From positions 62,001-126,000 of the forward strand of contig JADJEI010000006.1 in the NCBI GenBank assembly GCA_016709155.1: a stretch of 64,000 bases of DNA, given 5' to 3'. Of this stretch, positions 55,369 to 64,000 are shown one piece after another. The notes beneath the pieces are model-generated. The model was not told where the DNA came from. It did no database searches and worked only from the letters and a program-made list of their open reading frames with translations. This DNA is from Ignavibacteriales bacterium (GTDB taxonomy: Bacteria; Bacteroidota; Ignavibacteria; Ignavibacteriales; Ignavibacteriaceae). The translations under genes were made by a program, and so were the position numbers. Within the stretch, counting starts at the first letter, position 1; the number at the start of each line of letters is the position of its first letter.

Positions 55369-57540
55369 TTATTTGAGCAAGATCATTTTTTTTATTTGAT
55401 TAAACGAACCAGCTCGAAGCTGATAAAAATAAATTCCGCTGGATAAATCTTTTGCATCAAAATTTATTTCATACGATCCAGGAGATTGAACTTGATTTAC
55501 TAAAGATGCGACTTGTTTACCGAGTCCATCGTAAATAATTAATTGTACTTCACCTTCTGCCGGAACTTGATATTTAATGATTGTACTCGGATTAAAAGGG
55601 TTCGGATAATTTTGATTTAATTCATATGATAAATCACCAATTTCAATATTTGGGTTAGTGTCTTTATTCAATACGATATTACTTCCCGTTAAATAATTAA
55701 CTACATTTTTTGTATTAATTGCCAATCCGGAAGTAATAACTGTTACCGTTCCGTCTGGCCATGTGATTTTTAATTCCTCAATAGTATCCGCAGAACCAAT
55801 TCCAAAGTGCACATAGAAACCATTTTGTGCTGAGAAGCAACTGCCGCCAAAAAGAGTTCTATAAATTGTTCTCACATTCCTCTCCCTATCACTAATAGTA
55901 AGGGCAAATCTGGTACCGATCGCGTCTTTACTAACTGAGACTCCATCACCAACAGGCTGAACCATAAAATAATTATACGTGATTAACGAATTCAACATAA
56001 ATAACCTGTTTGGCTCCTGAACAGAATCACCTGCAGAGGCAGTTCCCCCATTAACAACTGTTATCTCAAGAATTCCGTCATCATTGACATCTGTAAAATT
56101 AACTCCGTGAGTTCTATAAGGATACGGAGGCACAGGTAATCCTGCCGGGATATTTGACGGGTAATCAATGTATGAAGTATAATCATCGTAAGTCGGAACT
56201 GACAATTCAAATGAACCCGCAGAGCTCATAAATAATTTATCGGCGGTGCCAGAGCCAGGACCTCCGTTGCCGATATAAAAATCAGGAACTCCATCGCCAT
56301 TTAGATCACCCACCATGCAACCCATAACTCCATTCGCACCAATCGACTCATAACCTAAGTTTATTCCCATTTCTGCTGCTGCATTAAAAAATTGATTGCC
56401 AAATCTATTTAGGAACACTGCATGACCGGGCGCATAAGGGCTTCCCTCATCCGTATTGGTTCGCATAAATGCAATAATATCTTCCCAGCCATCATTGTTA
56501 ATATCAGAAGCGCCGCTTCCAAAAGAAGAATGAGGATAACTGATATCATTATTTGTTGAAACCGCTACCGTTACATCGGTAAAAGTGCCATCACCGTTAT
56601 TGCGCCATAAAATATTCTGATAGTTTAAATTATTTTCATAAAGATCGGCATCACCATCATTATCATAATCTAAAAATGTGGAATTTCTTGTTGGTAAAAG
56701 ACTACCTGCTAGTCCGGCCTCAAAAGTTACATCGGTAAATGTTCCATCACTGTTGTTTCGGTAAAGAGTATTTCTGCCGATTAATTCAGGATAGTCAGGA
56801 TTGGAATTCGATACTATATTACCGTTTACAAATAAATCATCATCACCATCCTGATCGTAGTCAGCAACAACAGCGTTTGCGCTTGCAGTCATTATTGGAC
56901 TACCCGGACCATCATAATTTCCTTTGTGGTAAACTGTATCAAAAACAAAAGAAACATTTCCTCCACAATCACCTGATAAGTCAATATTATCCGGCAGAAA
57001 TTGTTTTGAATTAAAAGTAGGATTAAACCTTGGGCTGCTGCCAGGGATCGGACCCGCAACTCCGGCAGTAGAAGTTACATCTTTGAAACTTAATCTACCT
57101 GTCACCACTCCGTTAAGTATCCAGTCATTTCTAAATAAATAATCAAATCCGATTCCTTCATTAGCACCACAAGAAATAAAGAGATCATAATCTCCATCAT
57201 TGTCATAATCAAAGGCTACACCACCCCATGCAAGATCACCGGATAGCAAAACTGGTCCCGGTCGAAATTGAATACGATCCGGTGTAGAGTTATTTATCAA
57301 AACATATGATTCATCACTGGGGTTGCCGATATAATAATCAATTTTTCCATCAAGATTAAAATCAGCAGCAATATTAGCTCGACCACGTTTAAAATGTCCT
57401 AAATATGAGTCCTGAAATTTAGTTGGGAGTGCGAAATCAGGGAAAATACTCTGCCCCTCAAATGAGAATGTTATCAGACAAAAAAACATTATTAATGAGT
57501 TAAAAAGTGCTTCTCTGACTTTAGTACTGTTCAATAACAT
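55369..57540 (-). CDS. CRTAC1-family protein: FG-GAP repeats, ASPIC/UnbV domain, T9SS sorting domain
   Basis: A secreted, Ca2+-binding surface protein of 723 residues. After a hydrophobic N-terminal segment (about 12-30) come FG-GAP/VCBS repeats with Asp-rich loops: DYDNDGDYDLF, DYDQDGDDDLF, DYDNDGDADLY, DINNDGWEDI, DLNGDGVPDFY and DVNDDGILEI. An ASPIC/UnbV domain lies at about 540-620 (SVSKDAIGTRF, ELKITWPDG), and the last 85 residues are a T9SS type A domain starting QNYPNPFNPSTIIKY and ending KKMILLK. Its ligand is unknown. A terminator follows the stop. Confidence 0.92.
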   Translation of the reverse strand: MLLNSTKVREALFNSLIMFFCLITFSFEGQSIFPDFALPTKFQDSYLGHFKRGRANIAADFNLDGKIDYYIGNPSDESYVLINNSTPDRIQFRPGPVLLSGDLAWGGVAFDYDNDGDYDLFISCGANEGIGFDYLFRNDWILNGVVTGRLSFKDVTSTAGVAGPIPGSSPRFNPTFNSKQFLPDNIDLSGDCGGNVSFVFDTVYHKGNYDGPGSPIMTASANAVVADYDQDGDDDLFVNGNIVSNSNPDYPELIGRNTLYRNNSDGTFTDVTFEAGLAGSLLPTRNSTFLDYDNDGDADLYENNLNYQNILWRNNGDGTFTDVTVAVSTNNDISYPHSSFGSGASDINNDGWEDIIAFMRTNTDEGSPYAPGHAVFLNRFGNQFFNAAAEMGINLGYESIGANGVMGCMVGDLNGDGVPDFYIGNGGPGSGTADKLFMSSAGSFELSVPTYDDYTSYIDYPSNIPAGLPVPPYPYRTHGVNFTDVNDDGILEITVVNGGTASAGDSVQEPNRLFMLNSLITYNYFMVQPVGDGVSVSKDAIGTRFALTISDRERNVRTIYRTLFGGSCFSAQNGFYVHFGIGSADTIEELKITWPDGTVTVITSGLAINTKNVVNYLTGSNIVLNKDTNPNIEIGDLSYELNQNYPNPFNPSTIIKYQVPAEGEVQLIIYDGLGKQVASLVNQVQSPGSYEINFDAKDLSSGIYFYQLRAGSFNQIKKMILLK

Positions 57541-57790
57541 AAAAGCCTCTTGGAATAAGTGAATGATTAAAGGTCAGATCATTTGAACGAATTATTACAT
57601 TATAATAATAAGTAATTATAGATATCTAAAAGTGACAGGTAGCCGACAAAATGAGGATAAACGCATTTAGAATAAGATTAAAGACTATTCTTAAAACTAC
57701 AACGTGATGATAACATTAATATTTAACAATTCAAATCTAAATTTGCTTCAACGTACTATCATTTTCAGAAAGATATCTTATAAATTTCCA

Positions 57791-58219
57791 CTATTTAACT
57801 TCATTTGCCCTCCCCTTATCGGGAATGACATTATTTTTTGGCGCATCTTCAGAAGCAAGAATCCAGCGCATTGCATTTTCGAAGTCTATAAAAGCATCTA
57901 CGAAGAATCCACGGTTATGAGAGCATGTTTCGAGGAACTCTGCGGAGTCAAAATTAACTCCCGGATTCACGAGAAGAGCGACTTTATTACGAAATGTGTT
58001 ACCATGCAAAACAAGTTCCTGTGCAAGCTGATACAAATCAAACGTTGACATCTGCCATTTTGTATCCCTGAAATCAATAAGCAGATCGTAATCTACAGGT
58101 TCATGCTCAGACTTTGCAATATCAACAAGTAGCTGCCTGCTTGTTTTCAAGTTAATTATTCCATCAGGAGTTACTTCAAGAAAATCCCCTGTGGTGACGA
58201 TTTTTATTTTTGTTGCCAT
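57791..58219 (-). CDS. SpoIIAA/STAS-like small protein
   Basis: From ATG 58219 (GGAG seven bases upstream) the product has 142 residues. Alternation of beta and alpha segments such as DFLEVTPDGIINL and LLIDFRDTKWQMSTFDLYQLA fits the SpoIIAA-like/STAS fold often found as single-domain proteins in this group. The longer frame from 58255 adds residues with no homology and overlaps the ribosome binding site. The function is unknown. Confidence 0.68.
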   Translation of the reverse strand: MATKIKIVTTGDFLEVTPDGIINLKTSRQLLVDIAKSEHEPVDYDLLIDFRDTKWQMSTFDLYQLAQELVLHGNTFRNKVALLVNPGVNFDSAEFLETCSHNRGFFVDAFIDFENAMRWILASEDAPKNNVIPDKGRANEVK

Positions 58220-58579
58220 AAAAAATCTCCTTCCTATAATACTCGTTCCGCCCAATTCATTTTTTGATCATCAATGAAAAATTAGGCATAAGTTAGTTCA
58301 CGGACTGATGCTAAGCAGAAAGTATGAAAACCTTACCTATTTTGGTTGGTAAGCTTTTATATACTCGCCCTTGCAAGAATTATTATTTAATGCAAAGAAA
58401 AATATTAAAATCTTAAATAATGGCAGCTTAAATGACATCATTTAAAATAATGTTATCTCTAATACATTATACACGACAATCCCATAATGCAATACTTTGC
58501 TATTTCGTATTCTTGAAATTAATGCACAATTCAAAGGGCGAAGGACTTTTATTTTAACAATTTTTTAAATTTAACATAT
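58220..58579. other. Intergenic region, no gene seen
   Basis: About 360 AT-rich bases between minus-strand genes. No hairpin, repeat or frame stands out. It should carry the promoter of the STAS-like gene. Confidence 0.4.
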
Positions 58580-58939
58580 CTAAGTTTTAAAACGTGAAGC
58601 AAACATTAACCCTAATAAAAATAATGTTAGATAAAGTCCACCCGCACTTAGAAATAATGTTTTCACAAAATTAAATTTACTTTCATAAAACTTCTCAACT
58701 TCAGCAATATTAAATTGTTGATCTAAACGATCCAATTTAACCACAACAATACTGTCCTGAACTATAAGGCGGGAGTATTCAAAATCGTCCAAATGTATTA
58801 TATTTTTATTTTTTAAATCAATCTTTGAAATGTCATACTCCCCCGATTTAATTAAATCATCTTTGGACACTTCATAATACGAATAACAGGAAAGGTTTAA
58901 TAATGCCACAGCTAAAAATGGGATAAAATATTTTTTCAT
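58580..58939 (-). CDS. Small lipoprotein-like membrane protein, unknown
   Basis: The 119 residues from ATG 58939 begin with a lipoprotein-type signal ending LLNLSC (Cys18) and finish with one transmembrane helix (TLFLSAGGLYLTLFLLGLMF). Between them is a soluble 65-residue part with many Asp and Lys. Similar small proteins with a signal and a terminal helix are widespread in Bacteroidota with no assigned function. A 45-base gap separates it from the zinc-ribbon gene upstream. Confidence 0.6.
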   Translation of the reverse strand: MKKYFIPFLAVALLNLSCYSYYEVSKDDLIKSGEYDISKIDLKNKNIIHLDDFEYSRLIVQDSIVVVKLDRLDQQFNIAEVEKFYESKFNFVKTLFLSAGGLYLTLFLLGLMFASRFKT

Positions 58940-58984
58940 AGTCTTCAGATTTTTTAAAGGCTTCACCATTGAGTAAAATTATAC

Positions 58985-59236
58985 TCAGTTAAAGATTACT
59001 GCCCTTTGTTTTTCCCAGAACAGATGATCACAATTTTTACATTTATATTCCAGTCTATGATAGGAGCTTGGAGAACCGTAAACAGCTATTTGTGGGTCTT
59101 CTTCGTAAATCTTTTTCCCGGTGCACACAATGTCAGTGCTATTACAATTTGGGCAATGATTTTTATTCTTTAGTGTAAAATATATTGTAACTGAGATGAT
59201 TAAGAGGGCAAAGATTATAAATACTACTGTTCCCAT
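58985..59236 (-). CDS. Small membrane protein with zinc-ribbon-like Cys pairs
   Basis: The 83 residues have an N-terminal transmembrane helix (about 4-20) and two Cys pairs, CPNC (28-31) and CKNC, which together resemble a zinc ribbon. The role is unknown. The gene lies in a run of three small minus-strand genes. Confidence 0.6.
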   Translation of the reverse strand: MGTVVFIIFALLIISVTIYFTLKNKNHCPNCNSTDIVCTGKKIYEEDPQIAVYGSPSSYHRLEYKCKNCDHLFWEKQRAVIFN

Positions 59237-59291
59237 AATTTTACTCTTTCAATTTGCATCGCTGTTGCAAATATTTATTCTCGATCTACTG

Positions 59292-59879
59292 CTATATTGA
59301 TTTTAATGAGTTTATTCTTAAAAGATTAAATAAAAATGCTTTATTCTGAATATAAAAATCAACCCCTAATCCAATACCAAGTCCAATCAATATAGCGTTT
59401 CGTGCAAACAAGTAAATCAACCGAGGTTCAAGGGAGATGTTGTTTGTGTTTATTATAAAGACAAGCAGACCAAATAAAATATTTAATAAAGCATAAATCA
59501 CTACCAGTGCTAAACTTCTTATGTAAAGCTTTAACCGGGTATAACGCTTAATGAATTTTTGATATAATAATATTGATATAAATAGACTTCCTAAAAAGAA
59601 TAAATCCCTGATAACTAAATCGAGATTAATATACCTGCCGGAGAAGATTACTAATTGTAAAACAAGGATAACAATAAATACCAATATCTGTTCTTTTAAA
59701 AAATTGTATTCAAATAGGCTGAAGAATAATGCACCGAAAAAACCAAAGGTTACAAATTGAAAGGAGGGAGTTGAGGGCGTAAAGATTACAAAACCCAAAA
59801 AGATGATTCCCATTAATATGCTGCCAATGGAGCCGGATAAAGCCATTAAAAAGATTTTAATTAATTTTTTAGTTTTCAT
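59292..59879 (-). CDS. Polytopic membrane protein of unknown function
   Basis: The 195-residue protein has five or six hydrophobic helices and a basic N terminus (MKTKKLIKIF). No catalytic motif is seen. It may belong with the two small genes downstream, but nothing in the sequence states its role. Confidence 0.6.
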   Translation of the reverse strand: MKTKKLIKIFLMALSGSIGSILMGIIFLGFVIFTPSTPSFQFVTFGFFGALFFSLFEYNFLKEQILVFIVILVLQLVIFSGRYINLDLVIRDLFFLGSLFISILLYQKFIKRYTRLKLYIRSLALVVIYALLNILFGLLVFIINTNNISLEPRLIYLFARNAILIGLGIGLGVDFYIQNKAFLFNLLRINSLKSI

Positions 59880-60121
59880 TTATACGCCTTTTACGTTAAG
59901 TCTAATTAAGTGGATACTTGACTTTGTGATCTTTAGAAAAAAACACAACGCTTTTTATAATGTAACTGATCTAAATTATTATTTACAGACATAAATTAAA
60001 TTAAAAATACTTATAATATCTAATGAATTTTTCATTGACATATCAAATATGGATATCTATCACGGCAGTTGAAAATCGTTCTTAAAAATGATATCTGAAG
60101 GTATCTTGATTACTATACATT

Positions 60122-61188
60122 TCATTTGATTAACGTCATTTTTTTCGATACGACAAAATCTCCGGCTCGCAGTTGGTAAAAATATATGCCGCTTGGAAAA
60201 TAAGATGCATCAAACTCCACTTCATATATTCCTGAGGATTTTATTTCGTTTACGAGCGTTGATACTTCATTGCCTAAGACATCAAAAACTTTAAGCACAG
60301 TAAACCACCCCTGCCTTCCTTCCCTTCCCCCTCAGAAAGAAATTCAGAGGAAGTGGGAATTGTAAATTTTATTTTTGTTGTAGGATTAAATGGATTAGGG
60401 TAGTTTTGCTCAAGTGTAAACTCAGTTGGAGTCTCTCCCTCTTCATCAATACTTGTAATTGTCAGTGAAGAATAATTTATTGTTTCCGATTGATAGACTC
60501 TCTTTGATGCATTACTTTGTACAAAGACAATAACACTTAAACTATCCACATCCCACAATTCATCTAAATCAATTGTCTGTGTAAAATCTTTCTCTTCATT
60601 CAGATCTATCGTAAATGATTCGCCATCTGAAGTTGGCAGCATTTTTCTCATTACTTGTTTATGATATGAGATAGAATTTCTTCCATCGAAATAAATATCT
60701 TCTGCAACCACAAAATGTATTACAAGATCGGGTTCAGAAATATTTCCGGTACGAGTTAGTTTGGCGTTGATATTGAACTGTGTGCTACTCTTCGTCCCAT
60801 TCAATTGAATTCTTAATGGGCTATCTTTTGTAACGAAAGTGTCAAGACTTGATTTCCAGGTAGTGGTGCTTCCCTGATGAAAACTATCAAACCAACCTTG
60901 AGGGGTGAAAGGTACGGGTGAGTAATATTCATTGCGAGCGTCCGAATCTTCCATACTTTGTTCATAAAGAGGATCATCTGAATACGGGTAAATCATGTGA
61001 TAATAAATAAAACTTATTTTAGCACCGTTACTGTCAGCCAAATAAGCTTCCAGAACATTATGGGCGTTAGGACAGCTTGGACAATGTGAGTTAGTAAAGA
61101 CTTCAACTAATACTTTTCGCTCTTCCTGTGCCAAAAGTATTGAAGTAAAAGTAAGTAAAACAAAAATCAGTAAAATTTTATGCTTCAT
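60122..61188 (-). CDS. Secreted thioredoxin-like (Omp28-type) protein with a frameshifted T9SS sorting domain
   Basis: From ATG 61188 there is a signal peptide (KHKILLIFVLLTFTSILLAQ) and a thioredoxin-like/Omp28 domain with the CxxC pair in FTNSHCPSCPNAHNVLEAY. The T9SS domain begins QNYPNPFNPTTKIKFTIP, then runs into an odd Gly/Glu-rich insert (EFLSEGEGKEGRGG) and, in this frame, ends at 60274. The rest of the sorting domain is present one frame over (VLKVFDVLGNEVSTLVNEI to KKMTLIK, stop at 60122). One extra G in the G4 run of the minus strand (C 60308-60311 on plus) would join them. Confidence 0.8.
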
Positions 61189-61295
61189 ATATCTTTTTAT
61201 TTTTTTATTGTTATTATAATCATTGAAAATAGATTTTGAAAGATAAAAATTAGAGATTGAATTCAATTGAATTGAATACCGAGTAAGAGTATAAA

Positions 61296-61320
61296 AACCC
61301 CGTCATTGCTGAGCGGGGTT
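61296..61320 (-). terminator. Terminator of the phosphodiesterase-like gene
   Basis: AACCCCG and CGGGGTT pair around 11 bases, followed on the minus strand by TTTATA. It lies 33 bases behind the stop of the gene at 61353. Confidence 0.8.
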
Positions 61321-61352
61321 AATAAATAAATTATGTGAGTATTATTCCAACA

Positions 61353-63716
61353 TCACTTTGTCAACAGCATCTTCTTTGAAGTTGTAAAACTTCCGGCTTT
61401 TATCCGGTAAACATAAACTCCGCTTGCTAATGATGAAGCATCAAATTCTACTTCAAACTTGCCAGCAGGTTTTACTTCGTTCACAAGAGTTGCCACTTCC
61501 CTTCCGAGTATATCAATTACTTTTATTGTCACAAACTCTTTTTGCGGCAGCGAGTAAGAGATTACTGTACTCGGATTAAAAGGGTTGGGGTAGTTCTGTT
61601 TCAGTGAAAACTCTTTTTGATCAACATTTGTTAAATTTTCAAATTCAATGTCGGTAACCGAATCAATAACAAATTTTTTAAAAAATATATCCATATTACC
61701 GCCTCGCATATCCTGCCAAGTCAAATATAATGTATCACCTCTTACTGAAAAATCTGGGTCAAGAGAAAAGTTTTGAGATGTTGTAATCGGAAAAGGCGAG
61801 ACCCAATTCGATCCGCCATCTACAGAAAAAGAACCCCAGATACTCCATAGATTATCTGAATATGATGCCCATACTGAAACAAGATTTCCATTATCGGATG
61901 ACTTGATGATAGGGGAAAATGATACTAGATTGCCAGAGATATTTTTTGCATCCTCCCAAGTGGAACCTAAATCCGTGCTACGTGTGTAATAAATCGCCCA
62001 GTGATTTGATGAAGCTGCATCAATCATGTGAGCATATACGAGATTAAGTGAACTATCTTTATCCGAGCAAAGTGAAGGCTCATAGGAATAACTGTTGAAA
62101 TTATTTTCTGTGATTTTAATATCTGTTGACCAAGGTTTGCGGTCAAACCAAATATCCCTGAACTGGTTGGATTCATCAAGAGACTGCCAGGTAGTATAAA
62201 AAGACTTACCAATGTATATACTTGATGGAGAAACTGCGTATCCGTCAGAAACGGTGATTTGCCCACTAAGTGCAAATGTTGTTCCTCCATCAGTACTGAG
62301 GAAACTTTTCAATCCGTGATAATCTAACCAAACTGCATTTACAAGCTGCTTATAATCAGAACTTAATGAAGGTCTGACACTGACTGTTGTTCCGGAATCC
62401 AGAACCGTATTAGTTTGCCAACTCCTCCCAAAATCCATGCTTCGAATCCCACTTAAAAACCAAGTGTATGTGTTATCAATATTATTATACTCATATCCTG
62501 ATGTAACTGTGAATAGACTAGTGTCACTGATACTAATAATAACAGGCTCAGAATAAAATTCCTCTGAACCTGTAAAAATGAGTTGCGGAGTTGACCAAGA
62601 TTCACCGTCATTTTCACTTCTTGTATTGTAGATATTATTCTCGCCGCCAGTATTATCTGAAAAGACTACATTAATGATTTCATTCTGAACAGCAATCGAA
62701 TTTGACATAGTGAATCCCGAGCTATTGCTGATATCTAACTCTTGAAAATAATTATTTGGTGAATTCACTGTGGCGATAGGCTGCTGGGGGGTGTCGGTTA
62801 ACATTTCTGTCAAAACAGTTCCTTGTGCTAATGGTGTTGAAAAGCCCAGAAGTTTTCCTACAGTTGGAGCAATATCTATTTGGTCCCTAGGTACATCAAT
62901 GATTGTATTTGTTTTAATATCCGGGCCGATAGCTAAGAAAATAATGTGCCTGCATCCGTGACAATAGTCTCCGTGAGAATACCAACCCCCATGTTGTTCA
63001 TCATGTCGGCCATGATCGGAGGTAACAATCATTGTAGTTTTATTTGCATAAACCGGATCACTTTGTATTTTATTCCATAGTTCAAAGACCAATGAATCAG
63101 CCTGACGTATTGCACCTAAGTATTTTGTAGTATCACCTCTATGACCTTGATGATCAACCTGACCGAAGAGAATATAACATAGAGAAGGATGATCACGATC
63201 AATTGCTGATATTGTGGAATCCCAAACATTCAGATCATTCTCTGTGTTTGCTAAATTTACTAATGTGGGTTCGATATCCATTCCAAATCCTGGGTAGATG
63301 CTGACCGGATAAGCTAACTTACAGTACTTACCATTTACAAAGTAAGTTTTTTCCTTTGGTACATCAAGAGCTTTGCGATAATATTCAAAAATTGTCGGCT
63401 CCTTGGGCCTTACTAATGTCTCAATGGGGCAATTATTCACTAAAATCTGTCTGACTCCGGTGGCGATGGTTGAATGACCAGCGTTTGTAATTGTTATTCC
63501 AGTGTTAAAAAACTTTGTGTAGATAGTTCCCTGCGGACGAAGGCTATCCCACATCAAAGGAAGGTTAAGATTTTCAGATTCAAAACCTTCATTGTTCCTT
63601 AGACCATCAATAGCAACTATAAATACGTTCTCTGTCTTGAATGTGTGTAACTGCGAAAATACTTGTGTACTCATACATATTAAAAATGTACAAAATATTT
63701 GCGTAATAGTTCTCAT
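61353..63716 (-). CDS. Secreted alkaline-phosphatase/nucleotide-pyrophosphatase-type protein with BNR repeats and T9SS tail
   Basis: The ATG at 63716 with AGGAGGAATAAT in front gives 787 residues. A signal peptide (about 1-22) is followed by a metallophosphoesterase-like domain of the alkaline phosphatase superfamily (about 30-300): FIVAIDGLRNNEG, nucleophile region NTGITITNAGHSTIATG, ILFGQVDHQGHRGD and VTSDHGRHDEQHGGWYSHGD with metal ligands. Asp-box repeats (ENDGESWS, STDLGSTWED, SVDGGSNWVS) form a propeller at about 345-690. The type A sorting domain starts KQNYPNPFNPSTVISY and ends KKMLLTK. The phosphate ester it cleaves is unknown. Confidence 0.88.
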   Translation of the reverse strand: MRTITQIFCTFLICMSTQVFSQLHTFKTENVFIVAIDGLRNNEGFESENLNLPLMWDSLRPQGTIYTKFFNTGITITNAGHSTIATGVRQILVNNCPIETLVRPKEPTIFEYYRKALDVPKEKTYFVNGKYCKLAYPVSIYPGFGMDIEPTLVNLANTENDLNVWDSTISAIDRDHPSLCYILFGQVDHQGHRGDTTKYLGAIRQADSLVFELWNKIQSDPVYANKTTMIVTSDHGRHDEQHGGWYSHGDYCHGCRHIIFLAIGPDIKTNTIIDVPRDQIDIAPTVGKLLGFSTPLAQGTVLTEMLTDTPQQPIATVNSPNNYFQELDISNSSGFTMSNSIAVQNEIINVVFSDNTGGENNIYNTRSENDGESWSTPQLIFTGSEEFYSEPVIISISDTSLFTVTSGYEYNNIDNTYTWFLSGIRSMDFGRSWQTNTVLDSGTTVSVRPSLSSDYKQLVNAVWLDYHGLKSFLSTDGGTTFALSGQITVSDGYAVSPSSIYIGKSFYTTWQSLDESNQFRDIWFDRKPWSTDIKITENNFNSYSYEPSLCSDKDSSLNLVYAHMIDAASSNHWAIYYTRSTDLGSTWEDAKNISGNLVSFSPIIKSSDNGNLVSVWASYSDNLWSIWGSFSVDGGSNWVSPFPITTSQNFSLDPDFSVRGDTLYLTWQDMRGGNMDIFFKKFVIDSVTDIEFENLTNVDQKEFSLKQNYPNPFNPSTVISYSLPQKEFVTIKVIDILGREVATLVNEVKPAGKFEVEFDASSLASGVYVYRIKAGSFTTSKKMLLTK

Positions 63717-63957
63717 ATTATTCCTCCTGTTAGTTATAAATATTTCTGTTTCGTCGAATATTCTGTCAAGATTATTGGCAAACATCTGCAAAATAAACAT
63801 TCAACTCAAAATCTTTCCCATTTGGATAACACTATAATTAAATATGTCATTAATTTTGATAGTTGACAAATAGATTGTGATGATCTTTCTCCTCTTAATT
63901 TAATATATCTAAACTTTATACATTGAAACTCTAATTTAAGTAAGTATTATTCCAACA

Positions 63958-64000
63958 TCACTTTGTCAATAACATCTTTTTAGAAGTTGTAAAACTTCCG
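63958..64000 (-). CDS. 3' end of another T9SS-tailed gene (runs off the window edge)
   Basis: The last 43 bases read, on the minus strand, GSFTTSKKMLLTK and stop at TGA 63958-63960. This is the same C-terminal end as in the gene at 61353, and the bases after the stop also match that gene's 3' flank. Confidence 0.75.
   Translation of the reverse strand, partial: GSFTTSKKMLLTK

Noticed and set aside
57704..58048. 114-residue plus-strand frame opposite the STAS-like gene
   Set aside because: The minus-strand gene has a good ribosome binding site and a sensible fold; this frame does not.
1..64000. Insertion sequences or prophage
   Set aside because: No transposase, integrase or phage structural gene was recognised anywhere; the only nuclease of mobile type is the small GIY-YIG protein.

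Overview
The window looks like a chromosomal piece of an AT-rich member of the Bacteroidota/Chlorobi group, most likely class Ignavibacteria or a close relative. Three signs support this. Several secreted proteins end in a type IX secretion (T9SS) sorting domain with the NYPNPFNP motif. Promoter-like sites of the Bacteroidota form TTG-N19/20-TAnnTTTG precede tRNA-Leu, a response regulator and the tRNA-Thr locus. The gene families (PG0541-type transporter-associated protein, CRTAC1/UnbV proteins, sortilin-like beta-propellers) are typical of that group.

Layout. 1-5.5 kb: 5' part of glnS, a large PAS/GAF hybrid histidine kinase split by a frameshift, and two small unknown genes. 5.6-15.4 kb: tRNA-Leu, a rhodanese/DoxX pair, a DnaE-like protein that stops after the palm, purD, a glycosyltransferase, guaB, a glutaryl-CoA dehydrogenase-type enzyme and mgsA. 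16-25.2 kb: a secreted unknown protein, a T9SS-tailed multihaem cytochrome, then a two-component system followed by a porin-like protein and a ZnuA/C/B-type metal ABC transporter. 25.3-25.9 kb: tRNA-Ser flanked by a degenerate 5' copy and a 3' copy, with a small GIY-YIG nuclease gene between the full gene and the 3' copy. 26-33.5 kb: a von Willebrand A lipoprotein and a TolC/adaptor/RND efflux operon with a PG0541-type gene. 33.6-35.2 kb: a split SGLT-type symporter. 35.3-36 kb: tRNA-Thr followed by five tandem tRNA-derived repeats. 36-39.5 kb: a CNNM/CorC-like protein, DUF971, a broken SpoU-type rRNA methyltransferase and TerC. 39.8-45.6 kb: methylmalonyl-CoA mutase, epimerase and a Na+-pumping methylmalonyl-CoA decarboxylase, which together fit a succinyl-CoA/propionyl-CoA pathway coupled to Na+ export. 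45.9-48.9 kb: wbpA/B/D-like genes for a diacetamido uronic acid sugar. 49.2-64 kb: a split outer-membrane-type protein, GH47 and sortilin-like proteins, CRTAC1, small unknown proteins, and a run of T9SS cargo genes.

Two themes stand out. First, tRNA genes here are surrounded by partial tRNA copies: a five-unit tandem array of 5'-truncated tRNA-Thr sequences, each with its own terminator-like hairpin and a palindrome in the variable region, and a tRNA-Ser gene bracketed by half-copies with a GIY-YIG nuclease. Second, six genes carry what look like single-base indels in homopolymer runs (A7, A7, T6, C4, C5, G4) and a seventh has an in-frame stop inside a 22-bp tandem repeat. Housekeeping-type genes are among them, so base-calling error is a serious alternative to true decay or recoding.
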